In this document: one piece after another, positions 1 to 6,186 of the stretch
Layout of the letters: each line of letters opens with the position of its first letter
Position numbering within the stretch: the first letter of the stretch is position 1
Origin: Bacillota bacterium
GTDB taxonomy: Bacteria; Bacillota; Clostridia; Lachnospirales; Lachnospiraceae
Assembly (NCBI GenBank): GCA_023415595.1
Contig: JAEZJW010000124.1
Span: 1 to 6,660 of the forward strand
Direction: 5' to 3'
DNA: 6,660 nt
Notes under the pieces: generated by a model
What the model was told of the DNA's origin: nothing
The model's database searches: none
The model's input: the letters and a program-made list of their open reading frames with translations, nothing else
Position numbers and translations under genes: made by a program

Positions 1-2
1 GT

Positions 3-863
3 CTTGCTAATTCCATTTATCTGATGGATGTCAGGGCTCCCAGAGTTGCGAAGAACTGTTATCCCGGTCAGTTTGTTATTGTTAAGAAGGACGAGAAGGG
101 TGAGAGAATTCCATTAACAATCTGTGATTATGACAGAGAAGCCGGAACAGTTACAATTGTATTTCAGGCCATCGGATCTTCCACGAAAGTAATGGCGGAA
201 TATGAAGTAGGGGATGCGTTCCGGGATTTTACCGGACCTCTCGGACACAGATCAGAGTTAATTGATGAGCCAAGGGAAGAGATTCTTAAAAAGAATATAT
301 TATTTGTAGCCGGAGGCGTCGGTGCGGCTCCTGTTTACCCTCAGGTTAAATGGATGAAGGAGAACGGCTATGATGTGGACTGTGTTATCGGCGCCAGAAA
401 CAAGGAACTGATCATTCTTGAGGACAGAATGAAGGAATATGCAAAGAATGTTTACATAACAACTGATGACGGTTCCTATGGCTTCAAGGGGAATGTAAAC
501 GATTGCATTAAAGATCTTGTGCAGAACCAGGGGAAAAAGTACGATCTCGTCATCGCCATCGGTCCGATGATTATGATGAAATTCGTTTGTATACTCACCA
601 AAGAATTAGGAATTAAGACCATTGTAAGCATGAATCCGGTTATGGTGGACGGTACCGGTATGTGCGGTGCCTGCAGACTTTCCGTCGGAAACGAAGTTAA
701 ATTCGCCTGCGTGGATGGTCCCGAGTTTGACGGCCATTTAGTCAATTTCGATGAAGCGATGAAAAGGTCTCAGATGTATAAGTCAGAAGAGGGGAAGAAG
801 GTCCTTCGTGAGAAAGAAGGAGATACTCACCATAGCAAAGAGTGTGGCTGCCACGAAGAATAA
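3..863 (+). CDS. nfnA: NfnA: FAD/[2Fe-2S] subunit of NADH-dependent reduced ferredoxin:NADP+ oxidoreductase (5' partial)
   Basis: This is the small, NAD(H)-binding subunit of the cytoplasmic bifurcating transhydrogenase NfnAB, related to PyrK and often labelled sulfide/dihydroorotate dehydrogenase-like. The reading frame is open to the window edge: codons from position 3 read LANSIYL just before the ATG at 24, and family members carry such residues before MDV-APRVA, so the true start lies upstream and the ATG at 24 is internal. Numbering from that Met, I see the FAD-binding RIPLTICD motif (28-35), the nucleotide-binding VAGGVGAAPVYP (95-106), TDDGSYG (147-153) and GPMIMM (180-185). A [2Fe-2S] ligand set follows: D209, C214, C217 and C229, with Asp where PyrK has its first Cys. 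The end is a His/Cys-rich tail (HHSKECGCHEE). The partner nfnB starts 68 bases downstream. The family is secure; the exact substrate pair rests on the adjacent NfnB. Confidence 0.9.
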   Translation, partial: LANSIYLMDVRAPRVAKNCYPGQFVIVKKDEKGERIPLTICDYDREAGTVTIVFQAIGSSTKVMAEYEVGDAFRDFTGPLGHRSELIDEPREEILKKNILFVAGGVGAAPVYPQVKWMKENGYDVDCVIGARNKELIILEDRMKEYAKNVYITTDDGSYGFKGNVNDCIKDLVQNQGKKYDLVIAIGPMIMMKFVCILTKELGIKTIVSMNPVMVDGTGMCGACRLSVGNEVKFACVDGPEFDGHLVNFDEAMKRSQMYKSEEGKKVLREKEGDTHHSKECGCHEE

Positions 864-866
864 GCC

Positions 867-890
867 CTGTGTGGAGTAAGCTTCACATAG
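867..890 (+). other. Intercistronic stem-loop between nfnA and nfnB
   Basis: CTGTGTGGAG (867-876) pairs with CTTCACATAG (881-890) around a four-base TAAG loop, giving a 10-bp stem with two G-U wobbles. No T-tract follows (the next bases are CAATAGAAAC), so it does not look like an intrinsic terminator. In the nfnAB transcript it could act as an RNA stability or processing element that sets the subunit ratio; that role is inference. Confidence 0.45.
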
Positions 891-931
891 CAATAGAAAC
901 ATGTTAATTGCGGCAATATGGAGGATATAGT

Positions 932-2320
932 ATGGATGTTTTAAAGAAGGTTCCGATCAAGGAGCAGGATCCTAAGGTACGTGCTCATAATTTTGATGAG
1001 GTGTGCCTTGGTTACAATATGGAAGAAGCGAAAGCTGAAGCAGAACGCTGTATACAGTGCAAGAATCCGAAGTGTGTTACCGGATGTCCGGTTTCCATTG
1101 ATATTCCGGGTTTTATTAAGGAGATTGTGAACGAAGATGTCGAAGCTGCATTTAAGGTGATTGGAAAATACTCCGCACTTCCGGCAGTTTGCGGAAGAGT
1201 GTGCCCGCAGGAGAGCCAGTGTGAGGAACGCTGTATCCGTGGTATTAAGGGAGATCCGGTCTCGATCGGTAAGCTGGAGCGTTTTGCAGCTGACTGGGCC
1301 AGAGAGAATAACATTATCCCTGAGATGCCGAAGGAGAAGAAGGGTATTAAGGTCGCAGTGATCGGCTCCGGTCCTGCAGGACTTACCTGTGCAGGTGAGC
1401 TGGCGAAGATGGGCTATGATGTAACAATATTTGAAGCACTGCATGAGCCGGGCGGAGTTCTTGTATATGGTATTCCTGAATTCAGACTGCCCAAGAACAG
1501 TGTGGTAAGAACTGAGGTTGAGAATGTATTGGCATTAGGCGTTAAGCTTGAGACCAATGTAATCATAGGTAAATCCGTAACGATAGACGAACTGATGGAT
1601 GAGGAGGGCTTTGAAGCTGTATTTATCGGCTCAGGAGCAGGTCTTCCGAAATTCATGGGGATTCCCGGTGAGAATGCGAACGGTGTATTCTCCGCAAATG
1701 AATATCTTACCAGAAATAACTTGATGAAGGCATTTGATTCCAGTTATGATACACCGATTATCACAGGCAATAAGGTTGCTGTCGTAGGAGGCGGCAATGT
1801 TGCGATGGATGCTGCGAGAACTGCATTACGTCTCGGGGCTGAGGTTTATGTCGTATACCGCAGAAGTGAAGCTGAGCTTCCTGCCAGAGTGGAAGAGGTA
1901 CATCATGCGAAGGAGGAAGGCATCATCTTTAAGCTGCTGACCAATCCGACAGAGATTCTGGTGAATGAGAACGGTTGGGTATCCGGAATGCGCTGCGTAG
2001 AGATGGAGCTTGGCGAACCGGATGAATCAGGAAGAAGAAGACCGGTTGAGAAGAAGGGATCGGAATTCGTTCTGGATGTGGACACGGTGATTATGTCCCT
2101 CGGAACCAGTCCTAATCCGTTGATTTCTTCTACCACACAAGGACTCGCTACCAATAAATACAGATGCATCATTGCTGATGAAACAACCGGGCAGACCTCC
2201 AGGGAAGGAGTCTTTGCCGGTGGTGATGCGGTGACCGGAGCTGCTACTGTTATTCTTGCAATGGGGGCAGGGACAGCGGCAGCCAAAGGGATTGATGAAT
2301 ATTTAGCTTCTAAGAGATAA
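932..2320 (+). CDS. nfnB: NfnB: FAD/two-[4Fe-4S] subunit of NADH-dependent reduced ferredoxin:NADP+ oxidoreductase (GltD-like)
   Basis: This is the large subunit of NfnAB, which binds NADP(H) and the bifurcating FAD and receives electrons from ferredoxin; such genes are often annotated as NADPH-dependent glutamate synthase (gltA). The start at 932 is chosen because GGAGG (920-924) sits 7 bases upstream; the in-frame TTG at 908 lacks a comparable site. The protein is 462 aa, normal for the family. The N-terminal iron-sulfur domain has C40, C43, C48, C52 and then C87, C91, C97, C101. E116 in IGKLE aligns with the Gln cluster ligand of dihydropyrimidine dehydrogenase (IGGLQ), matching the Glu ligand known for NfnB. 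The FAD site is GSGPAG (145-150) with E169 about 20 residues on. The second dinucleotide site is GGGNVAMDAA (286-295), followed by YRRSEAELPAR (309-319). The C-terminal FAD motif is GGDAVTGAATV (430-440). A stand-alone glutamate synthase small subunit is less likely because nfnA lies directly upstream. Confidence 0.93.
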   Translation: MDVLKKVPIKEQDPKVRAHNFDEVCLGYNMEEAKAEAERCIQCKNPKCVTGCPVSIDIPGFIKEIVNEDVEAAFKVIGKYSALPAVCGRVCPQESQCEERCIRGIKGDPVSIGKLERFAADWARENNIIPEMPKEKKGIKVAVIGSGPAGLTCAGELAKMGYDVTIFEALHEPGGVLVYGIPEFRLPKNSVVRTEVENVLALGVKLETNVIIGKSVTIDELMDEEGFEAVFIGSGAGLPKFMGIPGENANGVFSANEYLTRNNLMKAFDSSYDTPIITGNKVAVVGGGNVAMDAARTALRLGAEVYVVYRRSEAELPARVEEVHHAKEEGIIFKLLTNPTEILVNENGWVSGMRCVEMELGEPDESGRRRPVEKKGSEFVLDVDTVIMSLGTSPNPLISSTTQGLATNKYRCIIADETTGQTSREGVFAGGDAVTGAATVILAMGAGTAAAKGIDEYLASKR

Positions 2321-2377
2321 CAGATTACTATAGATAAAATACGTTTGGGGAGCGTATGACAAACCATTGGAGGAAGT

Positions 2378-3937
2378 ATGGGTGCTTATGGGTTTAACCA
2401 GACGGCTGTTGCCGTAGTATTAGCGGCTGCAATCGGGATACTGCTGTGGATGATGCTTCTATTCTTCCGGCTTCGGAAGTCGAGGCGGATTCAGGATCAG
2501 ACAGATCAGGAATATAAGAAACTGAAGGATGAATACCGAGAACTTGAGTCGGTTTATGAAGCTTCTTTACATTCCCTGAATGATCTGACAGTGAAATACG
2601 ATGAGCTGTATAGGAACAGGGATAATATGAAGAAGCTGGCTTATACGGATTATCTCACAGAGCTTCCGAACAGAACTGCATTTACCGAAATGCTTGATAA
2701 TGTAATGCTGACGATCCGCAATGAAGAAATCGTGGGAATCATGGATATTGATTTGGATAACTTCAAGAATATCAATGATACCCTCGGACACTCCTATGGA
2801 GATGAGCTGCTGATTGATGTGACCTACCGCTTGAAGCAGGCAATGGATGAGAACGACTACCTGGCAAGGATAGGCGGGGATGAATTCATTGTGTTAACCC
2901 AAAACCTGAAGGATACGGTTTCTTATGAAGAGAAAATACGTAAAATCCGGAATGTATTCAGTTACCCCTTTATCCTGACAACGAAGGAATACTTTGTTAC
3001 CGTCAGCATCGGAGTCGCATTTGCTCCGAAGGATGGGAAGACTTCACAGACGCTGATCAAAAACGTGGACTCGGCAATGTATGTTGCTAAGGCAAATGGG
3101 AAGAATACTTATGCTTATTTCGATTACACCTTCAACCAGAAGCTGACGGAGAAGATAGAGACCCAATCTGAGCTCAGAAAAGCAATCGAGCGGGATGAAT
3201 TTATCCTGTTCTATCAGGCTCAGATGGACCTTGAGACGAAGAAGGTAGTAGGGTTCGAAGCACTGATTCGCTGGAATCATCCCACCAAAGGATTAGTCGG
3301 ACCTGATGAATTCATCTATCTGGCAGAGGAAACAGGGCTGATCGTACCGATCGGTAAGTGGGTGCTTCTTACAGCCTGCAGGCAACTGAAGCAGTGGACC
3401 AACGAAGGCTATAACGATATTAATATGGCTGTAAATCTATCAGCAAGGCAATTTAAGGATAAGGATTTTGTTAAGCTGGTGTTTGATACAATTGAAGAGG
3501 CGGGAATTGATCCCAGCAGATTAGAACTGGAAATTACCGAGACGGTAGCACTTGATGATCTGGAATATACCATCTCCACAATTAAAGAGCTTAGAAAGAT
3601 CGGTGTGAATTTCTCTCTGGATGACTTTGGTACAGGTTATTCCTCCATGAATTACCTGAAGCGGTTACCGGTCAGCAACCTGAAGATTGATAAGAGCTTC
3701 TTAGATACCGTAATGGAGGATCAGTGTGACCAGAGAATCATCCAGACGATCATTACACTGGCGAAAAATCTGGATCTGTTTGTCATAGCCGAGGGTGTGG
3801 AACGGGATGACCAGGAGCAATTTTTACAGGAGGCCAGCTGCAATAAGGCACAGGGCTTCTTATACAGCAAGCCGGTACCAAAGGATATGGCAGAGCAATT
3901 TCTGAAGAACCGGCTGAATGATATGAAAAATGAATAA
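2378..3937 (+). CDS. Membrane-anchored GGDEF-EAL hybrid protein (putative diguanylate cyclase and c-di-GMP phosphodiesterase)
   Basis: This 519-aa signalling protein has one N-terminal membrane helix (about residues 8-30), followed by RLRKSRR, which predicts an outside N-terminus and a cytoplasmic body. A charged, probably coiled-coil linker (about 38-85) leads into the GGDEF domain (about 88-245) and EAL domain (about 262-508). The cyclase signature is intact: DLDNFKNIND (125-134) and GGDEF (166-170). The product-inhibition I-site, RxxD nine residues before GG, reads DEND (157-160) and appears lost. The EAL residues known from RocR all seem present: E294, N353, E385, E388, D415, D416, K436, E472 and Q492. 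No PAS, GAF, CACHE or receiver domain is visible, so the input would have to come through the helix and linker. GGAGG (2369-2373) lies four bases before the ATG, which is rather close. The gene begins 57 bases after nfnB with no terminator between. Family assignment is firm; the net catalytic direction cannot be read from sequence. Confidence 0.93.
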   Translation: MGAYGFNQTAVAVVLAAAIGILLWMMLLFFRLRKSRRIQDQTDQEYKKLKDEYRELESVYEASLHSLNDLTVKYDELYRNRDNMKKLAYTDYLTELPNRTAFTEMLDNVMLTIRNEEIVGIMDIDLDNFKNINDTLGHSYGDELLIDVTYRLKQAMDENDYLARIGGDEFIVLTQNLKDTVSYEEKIRKIRNVFSYPFILTTKEYFVTVSIGVAFAPKDGKTSQTLIKNVDSAMYVAKANGKNTYAYFDYTFNQKLTEKIETQSELRKAIERDEFILFYQAQMDLETKKVVGFEALIRWNHPTKGLVGPDEFIYLAEETGLIVPIGKWVLLTACRQLKQWTNEGYNDINMAVNLSARQFKDKDFVKLVFDTIEEAGIDPSRLELEITETVALDDLEYTISTIKELRKIGVNFSLDDFGTGYSSMNYLKRLPVSNLKIDKSFLDTVMEDQCDQRIIQTIITLAKNLDLFVIAEGVERDDQEQFLQEASCNKAQGFLYSKPVPKDMAEQFLKNRLNDMKNE

Positions 3938-3956
3938 GTTGAGAATAGGGATAATA

Positions 3957-4002
3957 TTTCGCTGCTCTTCCGGGCTTTTTGCGCTGCTGTGAAGCAGCGA
4001 AA
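3957..4002 (+). promoter_or_regulatory. Two mutually exclusive hairpins abutting the ribosome binding site of the YhhN-like gene
   Basis: The motif CGCTGCT occurs twice on this strand (within TTTCGCTGCT at 3957-3966 and at 3982-3988), and its complement occurs once, at 3993-4002 (AGCAGCGAAA). A short hairpin pairs 3982-3988 with 3993-3999 around GTGA, a GNRA-type tetraloop. A longer one pairs 3957-3966 with 3993-4002, 10 bp with no mismatch. The longer form takes the first three A bases of AAAGGAGG (4000-4007) into the stem. The two folds cannot coexist. Regulation of translation of the downstream gene is plausible, but it is inference. Confidence 0.45.
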
Positions 4003-4012
4003 GGAGGTCAGA

Positions 4013-4783
4013 ATGAAAGCCGGCAGGTTACCTTTCTTTCTTACAATTCAGGGAGGCTGCTATGCAGCCTTCCTTTTTCTGGATCTGAGGGGAGACGGCA
4101 TCAGTTTATCAACAGGAATAAAGTTTAGCATCATCCTATTCTGTTTTCTATACGCATTATTTGGGAGAGAGGGAAACGGAGCCAGGGATTTGCTGCTGGT
4201 CCGTTCCGCACTTTTCTTTACGCTGGTTTCTGATTTTATTATTCTGTTTCTTCCGACAGAAGCATATATCTTCGGTGTTGGCTCCTTTCTGATTGTCCAG
4301 CAGCTATACGGGATCAGACTGAAGGCAAGTGATAACCTAAGAAGAGGCCTGCCGGAGAAGACAGGCTTCCTAGCCTCCTTCTTCCACCGACTGACAACAG
4401 AGCTGGTGTTTGCATTAATCATCCTCCTCGGACTGTTCTTCACAGAGGTAAGACCGGACAATTTACTGATTGCTTCTGTATTCTACTTTGTATGTCTGGT
4501 CCATAACGTATTAACGGCTGTCCGTCTGGCTGCCCTGAAGCCTCGTGTGGTCAGTAATACAATATTTGCCGCGGGACTGGTACTGTTCCTGCTATGCGAT
4601 ATCAATGTAGGACTGTTTAATCTTTCCGGTTTTATACCTTTTACGGGGAAAACAGCGGAGCTCATATACCGTATGGCGACCATCCTTATGTGGACCTTCT
4701 ACGCACCTTCCCAGGTGCTGATTGCACTGAGTGCGGATCGTTATCCGTCAATAATCATACAAAAAGATTATGTAAAAATATGA
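4013..4783 (+). CDS. Polytopic membrane protein resembling the YhhN/TMEM86 (lysoplasmalogenase-like) family
   Basis: This 256-aa, very hydrophobic protein has about eight predicted membrane helices (roughly residues 7-23, 33-50, 60-80, 84-101, 127-144, 150-172, 182-203 and 218-240). The start at 4013 is preferred because AAAGGAGG (4000-4007) lies five bases upstream; the in-frame GTG at 3989 falls inside a hairpin loop and has no such site. Helix count, length and several patches recall YhhN/TMEM86: LVSDFIILFLP in helix 3, GVGSFLIVQQLYGI in helix 4, GLVLFLLCDINVGLF in helix 7 and FYAPSQVLIA in helix 8. Asp74 and Asp196 sit where that family has its two conserved intramembrane aspartates. Characterised members hydrolyse the vinyl-ether bond of lysoplasmalogens. 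Many clostridia make plasmalogens, so the role is plausible, but I recognised this by eye and similarity is distant. The gene follows the GGDEF-EAL gene by 75 bases and ends at a terminator. Confidence 0.6.
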   Translation: MKAGRLPFFLTIQGGCYAAFLFLDLRGDGISLSTGIKFSIILFCFLYALFGREGNGARDLLLVRSALFFTLVSDFIILFLPTEAYIFGVGSFLIVQQLYGIRLKASDNLRRGLPEKTGFLASFFHRLTTELVFALIILLGLFFTEVRPDNLLIASVFYFVCLVHNVLTAVRLAALKPRVVSNTIFAAGLVLFLLCDINVGLFNLSGFIPFTGKTAELIYRMATILMWTFYAPSQVLIALSADRYPSIIIQKDYVKI

Positions 4784-4788
4784 CATGT

Positions 4789-4815
4789 AAAAGCTTGCCT
4801 CCGGCAGGCTTTTTT
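4789..4815 (+). terminator. Rho-independent terminator after the YhhN-like gene
   Basis: AAAAGCTTGCC (4789-4799) pairs with GGCAGGCTTTT (4803-4813) around a TCC loop, an 11-bp stem with one G-U pair, and the T-run extends to 4815. It begins five bases after the stop codon. It is the clearest terminator in the window and probably ends transcripts from the upstream block. Confidence 0.9.
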
Positions 4816-4823
4816 GTTACAAT
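4795..4823 (+). promoter_or_regulatory. Possible promoter overlapping the terminator, for the DUF5688 gene
   Basis: TTGCCT (4795-4800) as a -35 element, a 17-base spacer and TGTTACAAT (4815-4823, TG-extended -10) together resemble a sigma-A promoter. The -35 lies in the left arm of the terminator and the -10 directly follows its T-run. A start near 4830 would give the DUF5688 gene a leader of about 200 bases. The match is moderate (4/6 and 5/6), so this is a candidate only. Confidence 0.35.
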
Positions 4824-5028
4824 ATTCTTGATCTGGGAGATTCCTGAACGTTGGACCCGGCATCAACTCTTTTTAACTTTTCTAATTATATTTTCCTGAT
4901 TTCTAAGTCCTGCAGTGCACATCTGCAATCATTAATTCCCAAACAAGAACAAGTTATACAGCCAGATAGCTTAGATTCTAATCTGTGGCTTAGGCTGCTC
5001 ATAAGAATATCATTATAGGAGGTAATTT
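4816..5028 (+). other. Intergenic leader region before the DUF5688 gene
   Basis: No coding potential is visible: an open frame that crosses it begins inside the YhhN-like gene in another frame and runs through the terminator. It holds two small inverted repeats. One is TGCAG/CTGCA at 4911-4915 and 4923-4927. The other is nested: CAGCC/GGCTG at 4959-4963 and 4993-4997 around AGAT/ATCT at 4973-4976 and 4981-4984. The ribosome binding site AGGAGG is at 5017-5022. No riboswitch class that I know is recognisable. Confidence 0.4.
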
Positions 5029-5994
5029 ATGCTGTCAGTTTTGATGGAAGAGACATTGGATTATGATACCTTCGTCAGTACCGTACAATTGATCATGAAG
5101 GAAAGGATGGGGGATGGTTATGATGTGCGGATCTATAAGGTAATGAAGAATAACTCATTGGAGCTTCATAGCCTGGTAGTCCGTAAGGAGGATATTAACA
5201 TCGCACCGAATATCTATCTGAAGCCATATTATGATGCTTACCTGGAAGGAGTATCCCTGGAAGAGATTGCTGACAGGCTCTGCATTATTTATAACAGCTA
5301 TTCAGAACCGGAGCTAAATCAGGATTTTTCTTACGTACTGGAAGAAATGAAGTCTTATATTTTTTATCGGCTGGTAAGCTTCGAGAAGAATCAGAAGCTG
5401 CTTGAGACGGTACCGTATTTTCGCTATCTGGACCTGGCAGTTACCTTCCACTGCCTGGTGAGGGATGATGAGGAGGGTATTGGAACTATAAGAATCACAA
5501 ATGAGCATATGAGGCTTTGGGAGGTGACACCGGAGAAACTAAAAGATCTGGCAGTGCAGAATACTGAGAAGCTGTTCCCGCCTTCGATTAAAAGCATGGA
5601 GGAGGTCCTGCTGGGGATATTAAAGGACACAGCTCCCGGTGAAGCAGAGGAAATGAAACAATTACTTTCCTTGGAAAGTGATCCACAGGGGAAGGAAGTT
5701 AGGCAAGTCCGGCCGATGATGTATATTCTGACGAACAGGAAGGGAATAAACGGCGCATCCTGTCTATTATACAAGGATGTCATCCGAAACTTTGCCAGAC
5801 AGCTAAATGCTGATTTGTATCTTCTTCCAAGCAGTATCCATGAGATTATTCTGGTTCCCAGAGACAGGAATATGAAGGTGGAAGCCCTTAGTAAAATGGT
5901 GGAGGAGGTCAACCGTACGCAGGTGGCCGAAGAAGAAGTCCTATCAGATCATGTTTATTACTACTCTTTGGAGAAGGATACGATATTTATATAG
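5029..5994 (+). CDS. DUF5688 family protein of unknown function
   Basis: This is a 321-aa soluble protein without signal peptide, membrane helix or metal-binding motif. AGGAGG (5017-5022) six bases before the ATG supports the start. It matches what I know of DUF5688, a family common in Lachnospiraceae and often present in several copies per genome. Recognisable segments are VMKNN with LHSLVVRKEDINIAPNIYL (about 38-64), the IFYRLVSFEKN block (111-121), RYLDLAVTFHCLVRDDEEG (132-150), ITNEHMRLWEVTPEKL (156-171), MYILTNRKGINGASCLLY (231-248), LYLLPSSIHEIILVP (263-277) and the acidic C-terminal EEEVLSDHVYYY (301-312). The conserved LLPSS-HE-ILVP segment looks like a core element rather than a known catalytic site. 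No function is established, and the neighbours do not settle one. It is separated from the upstream genes by a terminator and so is probably transcribed independently. Confidence 0.8.
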   Translation: MLSVLMEETLDYDTFVSTVQLIMKERMGDGYDVRIYKVMKNNSLELHSLVVRKEDINIAPNIYLKPYYDAYLEGVSLEEIADRLCIIYNSYSEPELNQDFSYVLEEMKSYIFYRLVSFEKNQKLLETVPYFRYLDLAVTFHCLVRDDEEGIGTIRITNEHMRLWEVTPEKLKDLAVQNTEKLFPPSIKSMEEVLLGILKDTAPGEAEEMKQLLSLESDPQGKEVRQVRPMMYILTNRKGINGASCLLYKDVIRNFARQLNADLYLLPSSIHEIILVPRDRNMKVEALSKMVEEVNRTQVAEEEVLSDHVYYYSLEKDTIFI

Positions 5995-6137
5995 AGATAA
6001 TTATTTTGCTGTTTTACAGTGAGTCTTAGTGTTTGGTACATTTTTCCTGACCATTGGTAAAAGTTTCATACAGTTTAGCTAACAAATAATTCACAGAAAA
6101 TTTGAATGTTATCTATTTTTTATGTTTCATAATTTTA

Positions 6138-6153
6138 TATAATGTGTTATAAT
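6138..6153 (+). promoter_or_regulatory. Promoter of the pyruvate:ferredoxin oxidoreductase gene (tandem -10 hexamers)
   Basis: Two perfect TATAAT hexamers lie 10 bases apart, at 6138-6143 and 6148-6153. The second is preceded by TG at the extended -10 position (TGTTATAAT, 6145-6153), which would compensate for the absence of a good -35 box at 16-18 bases. A start near 6160 would leave an mRNA leader of about 75 bases. Confidence 0.6.
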
Positions 6154-6186
6154 AATGAATCGACGAATAAAAACATAAAATGAGTC

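Noticed and set aside
908..931. TTG at 908 as an upstream start of nfnB
   Set aside because: The ATG at 932 has GGAGG seven bases before it, and the extra residues (RQYGGYS) are the translation of that ribosome binding site region.
941..1444. Long open frames on the - strand opposite nfnB, and similar ones opposite the other genes (for example 5424-5912)
   Set aside because: They lie antisense to genes of firmly recognised families, have no recognisable protein motifs and are explained by the codon use of the + strand genes.
2321..2377. ATACG/CGTAT inverted repeat (2339-2343 and 2353-2357) as a terminator or c-di-GMP riboswitch before the GGDEF-EAL gene
   Set aside because: The stem is only five pairs, has no T-run, and 57 bases are too few for a c-di-GMP riboswitch.
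3971..3980. CGGGCTTTTT as the end of an intrinsic terminator after the GGDEF-EAL gene
   Set aside because: I find no GC-rich upstream arm complementary to the bases preceding the T-run.
3989..4012. GTG at 3989 as the start of the YhhN-like gene
   Set aside because: It sits in a hairpin loop, and the added residues translate the AAAGGAGG site; ATG 4013 is better placed.
4690..4899. A 69-codon open frame on the + strand, overlapping the end of the YhhN-like gene
   Set aside because: It starts inside that gene in another frame, reads through the strong terminator hairpin and T-run, and lacks a ribosome binding site.
6074..6085. TTAGCTAA palindrome with an adjoining AACAAA as a possible Rex (NADH-sensing) operator upstream of PFOR
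   Set aside because: The Rex consensus needs TTGTTAA and TTAACAA arms separated by four bases; only one side partly fits.
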